A program made the translations under genes and the position numbers. A stretch of 64,000 bases of DNA from Roseiarcus sp963787135 (GTDB taxonomy: Bacteria; Pseudomonadota; Alphaproteobacteria; Rhizobiales; Beijerinckiaceae): the NCBI GenBank assembly GCA_963787135.1, contig CAWBBW010000007.1, forward strand, positions 124,001-188,000, given 5' to 3'. This document shows positions 16,797-26,106 of this stretch, piece by piece. Numbering within the stretch: the stretch's first letter is position 1; the number at the start of each line of letters is the position of its first letter. The notes below the pieces were generated by a model that was given only the letters and a program-made list of their open reading frames with translations, did not search any database and was not told the DNA's origin.

Positions 16797-17813
16797 GTGA
16801 CGGACCACCTGTCGACGCCGGAACCCGCGGCCTCCGAGGCCCCGGCATCGCGCCGGCGGGCTTTTCGGCTGCCCGACGAGATCGGCGTTATCATCGCCCT
16901 GCTGGTGATGATCGCGGTCATCGGCATCGCGCGGCCGCGCTTTCTCAATCCGATCAATTTATTGACAATTCTCGGCAACACCACTTTTGAGGGCATGCTG
17001 TCGCTCGGCATGGTTTTCCTTCTCGCCATTCGCGAGATCGATCTCTCGGTCGGATGGATGTTCAATTTTTCCGCGGTCGTCGCCGCGCTGATGATGGTCG
17101 GGGGCGTCAATCCCTGGCTTGCCGCGCTCGCCGGCATAGGTTTCGGCGCTATTCTGGGCCTCGTGAACGGCGTGCTTGCGATCGGCTTGAGGCTGCCTGC
17201 GATCATCGTCACGCTCGGCACCTATTCGATGTTCGAGGGATTGTCGCTCGTCGCCAATCAGGGCCGCGCGGTATTTCCAACCGACCAGTCGAGCAGCTTC
17301 TTCAGCTTCGCCTCGATGAAAGTGTTCCGCGTCGTTCCGGTCGTTGGAATCCTCTTCGTGGCGCTGGCTATCGTCCTGCATATCGTGCTTCACCGCACGC
17401 GGTTCGGCTATCGTGTTCAGGCTGTCGGCAGCAGCCCGGAAGCAGCCCGCTTCGCCGGCATTCCCATTGCGCTTGTGCGCCTGCAGACGCTGGTCCTCAT
17501 GGGCGCGATCTGCGGGCTTTCGGGAGCGATGTACGTCGGCTTCCGCGGCGCGATCGATCCCCAGGAGGGCGCGGATTTCGCGCTCATCGTCATCGCCGCC
17601 GTGATCATCGGCGGGACCCCTCTTTCCGGCGGTTGGGGCACGGTCATCGGCGCCGTCGTCGGCATGCTGATCATTCAGGTGATCAGCAGCGGCATCATCT
17701 TCTTCGGCATCGACGCGACCTGGAGCACTTTCGTCACCGGCGCCGTCATCGTGCTCGCTGTCGCCCTCGATCAAATCGTCAAGCGCCAGCGAGACAGAGC
17801 GCTGCCTTCCTGA
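16797..17813 (+). CDS. Sugar ABC transporter permease, system B
   Basis: A 338-residue RbsC-family permease starting at GTG one base after the preceding SDR stop. Characteristic stretches are MVFLLAIREIDLSVGWMF, LPAIIVTLGTYSMFEGLS and IAAVIIGGTPLSGGWGT. It would complete importer B with the binding protein at 12946 and the ATPase at 14070. It is the last gene of operon B and ends ten bases before the convergent GMC gene, with no room for a separate terminator. Confidence 0.9.
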   Translation: MTDHLSTPEPAASEAPASRRRAFRLPDEIGVIIALLVMIAVIGIARPRFLNPINLLTILGNTTFEGMLSLGMVFLLAIREIDLSVGWMFNFSAVVAALMMVGGVNPWLAALAGIGFGAILGLVNGVLAIGLRLPAIIVTLGTYSMFEGLSLVANQGRAVFPTDQSSSFFSFASMKVFRVVPVVGILFVALAIVLHIVLHRTRFGYRVQAVGSSPEAARFAGIPIALVRLQTLVLMGAICGLSGAMYVGFRGAIDPQEGADFALIVIAAVIIGGTPLSGGWGTVIGAVVGMLIIQVISSGIIFFGIDATWSTFVTGAVIVLAVALDQIVKRQRDRALPS

Positions 17814-17822
17814 CTGGGCTGA

Positions 17823-19397
17823 CTAAGTCCCTTGCGAAGCGTGGCCCGTCGGGCGCTCTTCGGCCCGCAAGGAGTTCCGGCGCTGCGCCTGGTCGACGAA
17901 GCGCGCCGCCATTTCCCCGACCACGATGGCGGTGAGATTGGTGTTGTGCATCACGTTGTCGGGATAGATGCTGGTGTCGGCGACGCGCAGGTTGTCGAAG
18001 CCGCGGACGCGAAGGTCAGGCCCAACGACCGCCGTCGGGTCCCCGGTCGGGCCCATCCTGACAGATCCCGCCTGATGGTGCGCAGGTCCCATCGCTTCGG
18101 TCAGCGCCTCGGCGATCGGCTTGTCGAGGTCGTCGATCGCGACGGCGTGGTGCGACTGAAAGGTCTTTGTCGCCAGCATGGCCTTGACGAATGCGCGAGC
18201 ATCCGCGAACCGGTCACGATCACGCTGGCTCGTGTTGTAGCGATGGTCGATCAGCGGCGGTCGCGTCGGATCCGTGCTTTGGATGCGGACCTCGCCTGTC
18301 GCCTCCTGGTGCGTGAGATACGTCCAGAAGCCTGCCGTATGCTCCTCCTCGTCGACGGGGAACGGGTGGGTCTGCCATTCCGGCTCGCCCTCGGCGTTGG
18401 CCGGGCCGCGGACGTTTGCGGCGAAGAAGCGGCCGGTCGTCACGCCGAGCCCGTCCGCCCTGAACATCATGGGAAAGCCCGGATGATCGGTCAGGTTGCG
18501 GCCAACCGGAAGGTCCGCGACGACGTCTATTCCGAGCGGCCGCAGCCATTCGGCCGGGCCGATGCCCGAGCGGTGCAGGATGGCCGGGCTGTTGTAGACG
18601 CCGGCGCTGATGACGATCTCGTCTGCATGCGCGGTCCGCCGCTCTTTTGCAGAATCGAGATAGGTGACGCCTTTGGCGCGGTCGCCTTCGAGAAGGATCC
18701 GATCGACATGGCTGCCGGCGCGGATGGTCAGATTTGGCCGGGCGCGGGCGGCCCTCACATAGGTCACCAGCGTGCCAAGCCGGACCTCTTTATAGCGGTT
18801 GTGCGGCATCGGCCCGACGACGCCCGCATGGGCGTCCAGCGCATTGAGGTCCGGCGCTTCGCGCACGCCGAGCTCGAGACACGCGTCATACATGGCGCGG
18901 TTCACGGGCGCCCAGCTTTGCGGCCGATAGCGTTGGATCACGATCGGCCCATCGCGGCCGTGGATCGGGTCTCCGCCGAAATTGACGTCGTTTTCGATGG
19001 CGATGAACAGAGGCAAGAGGTCCGCCCAAGCCCAGCCCTTATTCCCCCGCGCAGCCCAGCGATCGAAATCGAATGGCGCGCCGCGCGCCGCGATCGTTGC
19101 GTTCACCATCGACGTGCCGCCGACCAGACGCCCGCGCGGCACGCGCAAGCTTCGGCCCCGCAACGTGCCGGCGCCGTCGGTGTTGACGAAGTCCCAGTCG
19201 AACTCAGGTATCCCGCCCGCGCCGCGCCAATGATGTTCGCCGCTGAAGGTGAACAACGGCGGGATCGTTTCCTCCTGCGGGAAATCCGGGCCGGCCTCGA
19301 GCAGCAAAACCTTCCGCGCGGCGTTCTCCGACAAACGCGCCGCGACCACGCCGCCGCTCGAACCCGCGCCCACAACAATGACGTCGTAATGGTCCAT
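17823..19397 (-). CDS. GMC-family FAD oxidoreductase
   Basis: A 524-residue glucose-methanol-choline oxidoreductase. The N-terminal FAD fold is DVIVVGAGSSGGVVAARLSE. GMC signature 1 is around GRLVGGTSMVNATIAARG and signature 2 around SAGVYNSPAILHRSGIG. The catalytic His is in HHQAGSVRMGP, with the partner Asn in YPDNVMHNTNLTAIVVGE. Its likely role is flavin-dependent oxidation of an alcohol or sugar. No signal peptide is seen, so it should be cytoplasmic. It is the last gene of the minus-strand rha-like operon (24886 to 17823), 120 bases after rhaS, and could act on an imported polyol or sugar. Substrate unknown. Confidence 0.88.
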   Translation of the reverse strand: MDHYDVIVVGAGSSGGVVAARLSENAARKVLLLEAGPDFPQEETIPPLFTFSGEHHWRGAGGIPEFDWDFVNTDGAGTLRGRSLRVPRGRLVGGTSMVNATIAARGAPFDFDRWAARGNKGWAWADLLPLFIAIENDVNFGGDPIHGRDGPIVIQRYRPQSWAPVNRAMYDACLELGVREAPDLNALDAHAGVVGPMPHNRYKEVRLGTLVTYVRAARARPNLTIRAGSHVDRILLEGDRAKGVTYLDSAKERRTAHADEIVISAGVYNSPAILHRSGIGPAEWLRPLGIDVVADLPVGRNLTDHPGFPMMFRADGLGVTTGRFFAANVRGPANAEGEPEWQTHPFPVDEEEHTAGFWTYLTHQEATGEVRIQSTDPTRPPLIDHRYNTSQRDRDRFADARAFVKAMLATKTFQSHHAVAIDDLDKPIAEALTEAMGPAHHQAGSVRMGPTGDPTAVVGPDLRVRGFDNLRVADTSIYPDNVMHNTNLTAIVVGEMAARFVDQAQRRNSLRAEERPTGHASQGT

Positions 19398-19517
19398 CGG
19401 TCCTCCCCGAAAAGCGCGTCCCGGCGCGGCTCAGCCGGCGCTTATGCCGGCATAGACGGCGTCAGGTCATTAATGACGGCCTGACGCACATTTTCTGTCC
19501 AGCGCGCTTAAGGCGGA

Positions 19518-20561
19518 CTACTTCGCCGCCGCTTCGACGTTGTCCTTGTTGTAGACCGTGAACGGCCCCATCAGGATGCGCAGGCCCTTGGCGCGGGTCG
19601 GATCTTTGGTGATGGTGTACTCACCCATCCGGCCGGCCTTCAGTTTCGCGCCTTCCTGAGCCTTGAGAGCGTCGGTCGCGAGCAGATAGGACGTGTAATA
19701 GGTGAGGTAGCCGAGGTCGACGAAACTCCACAGAGCGAACTCCGGAGAGCAGCCGTTCTTGGTGTAGGCGAGCATTTCGCTCGGCAGGCCGAGGCCGCTG
19801 ACCTTCACCTTGTCGCAGAGCTTCTCGTCCTGCAACGCCTTGGCGGCCGCGACAATGCCGACCGAAGTCGGCGCCATGATCACTTTGAGGTCGGGATATT
19901 TGTCGACGAGCGCCTGCGCCTGGGTATAGCTCTTTTCCGACTCGTCGTTGCCGTAGACCGTGTCGACCAGATTGAGCTTGGCGTATTTGGGATCCTTCAG
20001 CGCCGTCTTCATTGCGGCGATCCAGGCATTCTGGTTGGCGGCGTCAGGCGAAGCCGAAAGGATGGCGAATTTGCCGCCGCCTGGCCCCGTGAGGTTGAGC
20101 GTCATGTCGGCCATCACCTTGCCGATTTCGCCAAAATCGACCTGCGCGACGAATACGTCTTCGCCTTCGGACGAGGGGATCGGCGAGTCCCAGGTCACGA
20201 CTTTGATGCCTTTGGCCTGGGCGGCCTTCGCTGCAGGCACAATCTGATCGCCCGAGTTGTTCGAGATCATGATCGCCTTGACGCCCTGGGTTGTTGCGTT
20301 GGTGACGATCTCGATCTGTCCGGCGACGCTGTTTTGCGGCGTCGGACCGAGGAACTGGAGCGGCGTCGGGTTCTGGAGTTCCTTGGCGGCCTCCTCGGCC
20401 CCTTTGTGCGCCTGGTCGAACGGCAGGATCCCAAGGAATTTCGGCAGCAGCACCATACTTTCAGCTTTGCCGGGCGTCGCCATGGCGACCTGGGCCAGCG
20501 CGTATCCAGGCAGGACCGCGATTATTGCCAGCGCGGCGCCGCCCAAAAGAAGTTTCCTCAT
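19518..20561 (-). CDS. rhaS: Sugar-binding protein, system C (RhaS-like)
   Basis: A 347-residue periplasmic binding protein with a signal peptide ending YALAQ. It resembles RhaS, the L-rhamnose-binding protein of rhizobial rhaRSTPQUK loci. Family-like segments are DQAHKGAEEAAKEL, a GPTPQNSVAGQIEIV block and GIKVVTWDSPIPSSEGEDVF. The ATG at 20561 follows GGAGAGGGAGAG, and the longer frame to 20600 is unlikely. Its ATG overlaps the rhaQ-like stop by four bases. Assignment to rhamnose is by resemblance and because of the mutarotase in the neighbouring operon. Confidence 0.75.
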   Translation of the reverse strand: MRKLLLGGAALAIIAVLPGYALAQVAMATPGKAESMVLLPKFLGILPFDQAHKGAEEAAKELQNPTPLQFLGPTPQNSVAGQIEIVTNATTQGVKAIMISNNSGDQIVPAAKAAQAKGIKVVTWDSPIPSSEGEDVFVAQVDFGEIGKVMADMTLNLTGPGGGKFAILSASPDAANQNAWIAAMKTALKDPKYAKLNLVDTVYGNDESEKSYTQAQALVDKYPDLKVIMAPTSVGIVAAAKALQDEKLCDKVKVSGLGLPSEMLAYTKNGCSPEFALWSFVDLGYLTYYTSYLLATDALKAQEGAKLKAGRMGEYTITKDPTRAKGLRILMGPFTVYNKDNVEAAAK

Positions 20562-21523
20562 GTTTCTCTCCCTCTCCATTTGTTGTTCAAGTCTTGCCAC
20601 ATATTCGGGATCAACACCGAGAGGATGAGAAGCCCCCCGATCACGTAATTCTGGGTGTTGCCGGTGATGTCGGCAAGCCCCATTCCATTGCGAAGGTTCA
20701 AGATCACGAGCAGCGCAAGGCCAACGCCGACCAGATTGCCCTTGCCGCCGAAAATACTGACCCCTCCCAAAAGCACGGCGGTGATGATGTCGAGCTCGAA
20801 GCCCTCCGCCATGTCTCCGCGCACCGATCCCAGTCGAGCAGCATAGAGGATTCCGGCGAGCGACGCCACAAATGCCGAGCCGACGAACAGGCTCCCTTTG
20901 ACCAATCCGACCCGCACGCCGGAATAGCGCGCCGCCTGGACATTGCTGCCCACCACATAGACAAAACGACCAAAAGCGGAGCCGTGCAGCACAATTGCGA
21001 AGACGGCAAAGAGCACAACGAAAATCACGATCGCAGCCGTAAGCGGGCCGACCAAAGGCTGCTGGCCAAGCGTGTTGAACCAGTCAGGAAAACCGCCGAT
21101 CGCTCGATCTTCCAGCAGAATGCGGGCGACGCCGCGATAGCCGATCAGGCCCGCCAGAGTGACCGCAAGCGACGGCAGGCCGACCCGTGCGATCCAGAAG
21201 GCGTTGTTGAGTCCGGCAAGAACCCCCGCACCGAGCGCGATGAGAATAGCCAGGGGCATCGGGGCGCCTTGATGGAACGTGAAAGCCATGACGCATGCTG
21301 ACAGTCCCATGATTGAAGCGACGGAAAGATCGATCTCGCCGCCGATAATGACCAGCGCCATCGTGAGCGCCACGATGCTCTTCTCGATCGACAGTTGAAA
21401 CAGATTCACGATATTCCCGACGCTGAGGAAATAAGGTGAACCGACGCTGTTGAACGCGACGATCGCGGCCAGCAGCGCGACCATCATCGTTTCCCATCCT
21501 CTGAGCCTCGCAAGCGCGCTCAT
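20558..21523 (-). CDS. rhaQ: Sugar ABC permease, system C (RhaQ-like)
   Basis: A 321-residue BPD_transp_2 permease. Segments are ALTMALVIIGGEIDLSVASI, LPSLAVTLAGLIGYRGVA, and near the C-terminus DIITAVLLGGVSIFGGKGN. It is one of two different permeases in system C, as in RhaP/RhaQ heterodimers, whereas systems A, B and D have one permease each. The ATG at 21523 overlaps the upstream permease stop by four bases, so the operon is tightly coupled. Which copy equals RhaP and which RhaQ is a guess from gene order. Confidence 0.8.
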   Translation of the reverse strand: MSALARLRGWETMMVALLAAIVAFNSVGSPYFLSVGNIVNLFQLSIEKSIVALTMALVIIGGEIDLSVASIMGLSACVMAFTFHQGAPMPLAILIALGAGVLAGLNNAFWIARVGLPSLAVTLAGLIGYRGVARILLEDRAIGGFPDWFNTLGQQPLVGPLTAAIVIFVVLFAVFAIVLHGSAFGRFVYVVGSNVQAARYSGVRVGLVKGSLFVGSAFVASLAGILYAARLGSVRGDMAEGFELDIITAVLLGGVSIFGGKGNLVGVGLALLVILNLRNGMGLADITGNTQNYVIGGLLILSVLIPNMWQDLNNKWRGRET

Positions 21524-22581
21524 GGCCGCGACGCGCCCTGTTCCCCGGAGGCAGGGCCCGCCTCTTTCGCGACCAGCTTCATCTCCGCACCGCCCCAAAG
21601 CGTGCGCAGGCGCTGCAGGATGACCGCATCGCTCGCCACCGCCAACAGGATAAGGAGCCCAAGCACTGCATCGAGCCAGAACTCGCTGATGCCGAGGCGG
21701 AAGAGGCTCTGTTCAAGCGTCCCGATCATGACAGCGCCGAGCATCGCTCCCGAGACCGTGCCGGAGCCGCCAAAGACGTTCACGCCGCCGACGACGACCG
21801 CGGCGACCACGCTGAGCTCCAGGCCGCGCCCGGCCTCGACCGTGATGTTGCCGAACCGCGCGAGGAGCATGAAGCCGCCGAGCCCCGAGAGCGCGCCGCA
21901 GATGACGAAGGCGAGGAAAACGACGCCCTTGATCGGCAATCCGATCAGCTGCGCCGCCTCGGGATTGGAGCCGATCGCGTAGAAACGTCGGGCGAAGCTC
22001 AGGTAGCTCGTTCCGATCTGGAACACGATGACAATGACGAGCGCCAGCATGAAGAGGGCGCGAATGTCGAGACCGCCGATCGGCAGGATGTTGACCAGGG
22101 GGAGATCGATCAGCCACTGGGGCAGGCTGTCCGTGGTCACGGTCTTGGCGCCGGAAAGGTCGACAAGCACGCCGCGATAAATCGCCAGCGTTCCGAGCGT
22201 CGCCACGACCGCGGGCACCCTGCCCCACGCTACGATCAGCCCATTGACGACGCCAAGCGCTGCGCCGAGGGCGATCGCAATCCCAACAGCCAGGAAAGGA
22301 TTGATGCCGTTGTGGTTGGCAATCAGCGTTCCCACGAAATAGGCGGTGAAGCCGACGATCGAGCCCACCGACAGGTCGATATTGCGCGTCAGCACCACCA
22401 GCGTCTGACCGACGGCGACGACCGTGATGATCGCCACGCTCGACGCAATGCGGTTGAATGTGCGGTAGCTATAGTAATTATCGATGAACGAACCGAAGAT
22501 CACGATCGCCGCGACAATGAGGACGAGCAGGCTCAACTCGCGGATCTGCTCCGGGCGAACCCGTCGCTTGAGCCAGTTCAT
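21520..22581 (-). CDS. rhaP: Sugar ABC permease, system C (RhaP-like)
   Basis: A 353-residue permease of the same family. Segments are VAVGQTLVVLTRNIDLSVGS, VPAVVATLGTLAIYRGVLV and SVVAAVVVGGVNVFGGSGT. The N-terminus is a short cytoplasmic stretch (NWLKRRVRPEQIRELSLL), as in RhaP proteins. ATG 22581 overlaps the ATPase stop by four bases. It is expected to pair with the following permease into a heterodimeric pore for the RhaS-like binding protein. The reading frame continues upstream to 22872 only as shadow sequence within the ATPase gene. Confidence 0.8.
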   Translation of the reverse strand: MNWLKRRVRPEQIRELSLLVLIVAAIVIFGSFIDNYYSYRTFNRIASSVAIITVVAVGQTLVVLTRNIDLSVGSIVGFTAYFVGTLIANHNGINPFLAVGIAIALGAALGVVNGLIVAWGRVPAVVATLGTLAIYRGVLVDLSGAKTVTTDSLPQWLIDLPLVNILPIGGLDIRALFMLALVIVIVFQIGTSYLSFARRFYAIGSNPEAAQLIGLPIKGVVFLAFVICGALSGLGGFMLLARFGNITVEAGRGLELSVVAAVVVGGVNVFGGSGTVSGAMLGAVMIGTLEQSLFRLGISEFWLDAVLGLLILLAVASDAVILQRLRTLWGGAEMKLVAKEAGPASGEQGASRP

Positions 22582-24134
22582 GACGGCCTTCCACCGACTG
22601 ATTCCGCCAGTCTCTGACCCATCGCCGCGGTCATGACGGTCTCCTCGTTGGCTTCGGCTCGATCCAGGATCGCCATCTGCCGGCCCTCTCTCATGACCAG
22701 CACGCGGTCGCTGAGAACCAGCACCTCCGGCAGGTCCGACGAGATCACGATGACGCCGATGCCCTCTTCCGCGAGCTGGCCGATGATCGCGTGCACCTCG
22801 GCCTTGGAGCCAACGTCGACGCCGCGCGTCGGTTCGTCGAGAATCAGGACCGAAGGGTTGGTGTTGAGCCATTTGCTCAACATGACCTTCTGCTGATTGC
22901 CGCCTGACAGCTTGGCGACCTCGAGATCGACCGATGGCGCACGGATGGCGAGCCGGGTGCGGAAGGCCTCGGCGGTCCGCCGCTCCTCACTGGTTCGGAC
23001 GAGGCCGAGGCGATTGAGATAACGGCGCAGAACCGGCAAGGTGATGTTGGCGAAAATCGCCATGGGGAGGACCAGTCCAAGCTGGCGACGGTCTTCGGAA
23101 ACATAGGCGATGCCGAGATTCATGGCGTCGCGCGGAGAACGCACGGTGACAGGCTTGCCGTCGAGGAGGATCGTTCCCGAGGTCGCGGGTTCGATGCCAA
23201 AAAGAGCGAGCCCGACATCGGTGCGGCCCGCCCCGATAAGGCCGGCGAAGCCCAGCACCTCGCCCCGGCGGAGGTCGAAGGTCACGCCTTCGAATGTGCC
23301 CTGGCGGGTGAGATCGGTCACCGAAAGAACAAGGTCTTGTCGGGCCGAACTGGGTCGCACCTTCGTCAGATCGATCGCACGTCCGACCATGTCGGCGATT
23401 GCGCGCTGCGGCGTCGCCTCACCGCGCGCGCGCGTCGATATCAATCGTCCGTCGCGAAAGACCGTGACCTTGTCGGCGATCTCGAACACTTCTTCCATGC
23501 GATGGCTGACAAAGAGGATGGCGACGCCCTGCCTCTTGAGGTCGCGAGCGAGCTTGAACAGCTCCTGGACCTCGTGCGCGGAGAGCGACGCCGTCGGCTC
23601 GTCCATGATGAGGATGCGAACGTTTAGAGAAATCGCTTTGGCGATTTCGACCGACTGCTGGGCGGCCAATGTCAGCCCCCGCGCGGGATTTCGAACGTCC
23701 AGCGCGACGCCAAGTTCGGCGAGAATTCTTTCGGCGTCGTCATACATCTCCCGCCACCCGACCACCGCTCCACGGTCCTGATGACTGATGAAAATGTTCT
23801 CGGCGACATTGAGATCGGGAAACAGCAGAGGTTCCTGATAGATCGCAGCGACGCCCAGTCGCTGCGCCTCGGCGGCGCTGCGTATCGCAACCGGTCGGCC
23901 AGCCAGAAGAATCTCGCCGCGATCCGGCTGATGCACGCCGGTTATGATCTTGATGAGCGTCGACTTGCCGGCCCCGTTCTCCCCCAAGAGAGCGTGAATC
24001 TCGCCGGCGTGAAGGGCGAGGGAGACGTCTTCGAGCGCCTGGGTGGCGTCGAAGCGCTTGGCGACGCCGCGGATCTCCAGGACCGGCGCGACATCTGCCG
24101 TCGCTCCGTCGGCGAGCTCGTGCGGCTCGATCAT
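22578..24134 (-). CDS. rhaT: Sugar ABC ATPase, system C (RhaT-like)
   Basis: A 518-residue double-NBD ATPase. NBD1 has GENGAGKST, IYQEPLLFPDLNVAENIF, LTLAAQQSVEIAKA and RILIMDEPTASLS. NBD2 has the degenerate P-loop AGLIGAGRT, LSGGNQQKVMLSKWL and VLILDEPTRGVDVGSKAEV. The start at 24134 is the first ATG after the stop of the upstream SDR gene (TGA at 24140-24142), five bases away. The frame extends upstream to 24833 as a shadow of that SDR. It drives the RhaSPQ-like importer. Confidence 0.85.
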   Translation of the reverse strand: MIEPHELADGATADVAPVLEIRGVAKRFDATQALEDVSLALHAGEIHALLGENGAGKSTLIKIITGVHQPDRGEILLAGRPVAIRSAAEAQRLGVAAIYQEPLLFPDLNVAENIFISHQDRGAVVGWREMYDDAERILAELGVALDVRNPARGLTLAAQQSVEIAKAISLNVRILIMDEPTASLSAHEVQELFKLARDLKRQGVAILFVSHRMEEVFEIADKVTVFRDGRLISTRARGEATPQRAIADMVGRAIDLTKVRPSSARQDLVLSVTDLTRQGTFEGVTFDLRRGEVLGFAGLIGAGRTDVGLALFGIEPATSGTILLDGKPVTVRSPRDAMNLGIAYVSEDRRQLGLVLPMAIFANITLPVLRRYLNRLGLVRTSEERRTAEAFRTRLAIRAPSVDLEVAKLSGGNQQKVMLSKWLNTNPSVLILDEPTRGVDVGSKAEVHAIIGQLAEEGIGVIVISSDLPEVLVLSDRVLVMREGRQMAILDRAEANEETVMTAAMGQRLAESVGGRPS

Positions 24135-24139
24135 GCCTG

Positions 24140-24886
24140 TCAGCGCCCGCCGGTCACGTCGATGATCGCGCCCGTGACATAGGAGGAAGCATCGCTCAGC
24201 AGCCAGACGATCGTCTCGGCGATCTCGTTCGGGGTGCCGGGACGCCCAAGCGGAGTTGACGCGCCGATCTTGTATGGCCTCTCGGGCTCGCCGTAGGCAG
24301 CGTGAATTTCCGTTTCGATGACGCCGGGGCGGATCGAGTTGACGCGCACGCCCTCGCGACCCAATTCTTTCGACAGGCCCAGCGCCATGGCGTCGACTGC
24401 AGCCTTTGAAGCGGCATAGTCGACGTAGGTGTCGGGCGCGCCGATCCGTGCGGCGACCGAAGAGATCAGGACGAGCGAGCCGCCGTTGCCGCCGCGGCTC
24501 TTGTTCATGCGTCTCGCGGCTTCGCGCGCCACCAGAAATGCGCCTAGCACGTTCACATCGAAGATCTGCCGCATCCGCTCGACGCTCATGTCGACAAGAC
24601 GCGATGATGTCGCCGCCACGCCGGCATTGACGACGACGCCATCGAGCGGCCCGAGCGCCTTTGCCGTGGCCTCGAACATGGCGATGACATCGCTCTCGCG
24701 CGACACGTCTCCCGCCACTGCGACCGCCTTCCCGCCCGAACGCTCGACCTCGGCGACGGCCGATTGCGCGGCGGCGCTGTCCTTCAGGTAGTTGACGCCG
24801 ACGGACCAGCCGCGCTGCGCCGCAAGAAGACACGTCGCGCGGCCAATGCCGCGCGAGCCGCCGGTGACGAGAATGGTTTTGGACAT
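24140..24886 (-). CDS. SDR-family dehydrogenase heading the rha-like operon
   Basis: A 248-residue classical SDR. Cofactor motif TGGSRGIGR (about 8-16) and catalytic residues in SSVAARIGAPDTYVDYAASKAAV. The C-terminus VTGAIIDVTGGR matches glucose-1-dehydrogenase-like and 3-oxoacyl-reductase-like SDRs. It is the first gene of a minus-strand operon with a RhaSTPQ-like importer, so it probably oxidises the imported sugar or a later intermediate. Candidate roles are sugar C1-dehydrogenase or 2-keto-3-deoxy-acid dehydrogenase. Sequence alone does not decide between them. Confidence 0.85.
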   Translation of the reverse strand: MSKTILVTGGSRGIGRATCLLAAQRGWSVGVNYLKDSAAAQSAVAEVERSGGKAVAVAGDVSRESDVIAMFEATAKALGPLDGVVVNAGVAATSSRLVDMSVERMRQIFDVNVLGAFLVAREAARRMNKSRGGNGGSLVLISSVAARIGAPDTYVDYAASKAAVDAMALGLSKELGREGVRVNSIRPGVIETEIHAAYGEPERPYKIGASTPLGRPGTPNEIAETIVWLLSDASSYVTGAIIDVTGGR

Positions 24887-24957
24887 GGCGCTCGACTCTC
24901 TAACCCGGAGCGATTGAAGCCGTTATCGAGCTCCACGCAAACAAGATTGGCGCAGTC

Positions 24958-24970
24958 GCAAAGCTTTTGC
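24958..24970. promoter_or_regulatory. Operator-like palindrome in a divergent promoter region
   Basis: The 191-base gap between the divergent SDR (start 24886) and reductase (start 25078) contains GCAAAGCTTTTGC, a near palindrome around AAAGCTTT. It resembles the AT-flanked, CG/GC-centred half-sites favoured by LacI-family sugar regulators. GGGAGGA precedes the ATG at 25078. A regulatory role is a guess from symmetry and position. Confidence 0.25.
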
Positions 24971-25077
24971 AATGCCGATGCTGACCAAAGACAAGGGGTT
25001 CATTCGCAAGCGACCTTGACCCGCTTTCCCGAGGTGGGCGAAGCTACGCGAAAGCCGCGCAGGGAGGACTATCACCC

Positions 25078-26013
25078 ATGAAGATTGCAGTTCTCGGCGG
25101 CGGCGGCGCGATGGGCGGACTGTTCGGCGGCTATCTTGCGCGCGCCGGCGAAGACGTCGTTCTGGTCGATGTCTCGCATGCCTCGGTCAACGCCATCGAG
25201 CGCAACGGCCTTGCGATCGAGGAGAAGGACGGCTCGACGGCCACCATCCGCGTCAAGGCTTCGTCGAAGCCAAAGGATGTCGGCCCGGTCGATCTCATCG
25301 TCAATTTCGTCAAATGCTACCACACCGAGGCGGCGATCACGGCCGCCTCGCCGATGCTCGGCAAGGATACCGCCATCCTCACCCTTCAGAACGGATGGGG
25401 CAATGCCGATCGCATTGCGGCGCTGGCGGGCAGATCGCGCGTGATGGTTGGGCTGACCTATCATTCGGGGACGCTGCTCGGCCCCGGCCGCGTCAAGCAT
25501 TCGGGAAATGGAATGACCCACGTGGGCGAGCTCGACGGCTCTTCGTCGCCCCGTCTCGAAGCTGCGGTCGCCGCCTTTCGCAAAGCCGGCATCGATACGA
25601 CTCCCTCGTCGCGCATCGTCGACGAGATATGGAAGAAGCTCGCCTTGAACGTTTGCACCTTGCCGACGGCGGCGCTGCTCCATTTCCCTGCGCATGAACT
25701 CATCCAGCACGAAGGAACGATCGCGCTCATGGAGGCGTTGCTGGCCGAGGTCGTAGCGGTGGCAAAGGCGCAAGGGATCAACCTCGACCACGCGGAGCGC
25801 TGGCAGGCGATCACCGGCTTGCTCAAGCAGGCGATCGGCGCGCGCGCCTCCATGTTGCAGGATGTGGAAGCAGGCCGGCAGACGGAGATCGACGTCGTCA
25901 ACGGAGCGATCGTGGAGGCCGGCAGGCGGCACTCCGTGCCGACGCCTTTCAACGACGCCATGGTCTGGATGATCAGGAGCCTGCAGGCCAGGTACCTGTC
26001 GCAGCGACCGTAA
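25078..26013 (+). CDS. Ketopantoate reductase (ApbA/PanE) family oxidoreductase
   Basis: A 311-residue protein with the N-terminal NAD(P) motif GGGGAMGGLFGGYLARAG. The family lysine region is DEIWKKLALNVCTLPTAALL and the C-terminal helical domain contains ARASMLQDVEAGRQTEIDVVNGAIV. True PanE makes pantoate for coenzyme A. In sugar clusters, paralogues probably reduce other 2-keto acids. The position between two sugar operons, and the absence of panB or panC, favour a paralogue acting on a catabolic keto acid (inference). Good ribosome-binding site (GGGAGGA). Confidence 0.85.
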   Translation: MKIAVLGGGGAMGGLFGGYLARAGEDVVLVDVSHASVNAIERNGLAIEEKDGSTATIRVKASSKPKDVGPVDLIVNFVKCYHTEAAITAASPMLGKDTAILTLQNGWGNADRIAALAGRSRVMVGLTYHSGTLLGPGRVKHSGNGMTHVGELDGSSSPRLEAAVAAFRKAGIDTTPSSRIVDEIWKKLALNVCTLPTAALLHFPAHELIQHEGTIALMEALLAEVVAVAKAQGINLDHAERWQAITGLLKQAIGARASMLQDVEAGRQTEIDVVNGAIVEAGRRHSVPTPFNDAMVWMIRSLQARYLSQRP

Positions 26014-26106
26014 CGCTCCCAGCCCCGCGAGCGGCCGTCTTAACGATGTCCAAAGCGCGATCGGCCATGCGACCATTGCAGACCTCGGCCTCATCCGCCT
26101 GATCGC

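Noticed and set aside
17823..19397. GMC oxidoreductase as choline dehydrogenase (betA)
   Set aside because: The gene sits in a sugar-import operon without betB, betI or choline transporters, and GMC family members cannot be separated by the motifs seen.
24887..25077. Riboswitch or leader RNA in the divergent spacers of the sugar operons
   Set aside because: The spacers are short, and none shows the conserved core of a riboswitch class I can recognise. The symmetric sites fit protein operators better.
25078..26013. Naming the ApbA-family gene panE
   Set aside because: Its setting among sugar catabolic genes and the absence of pantothenate genes make a paralogous keto-acid reductase at least as likely.
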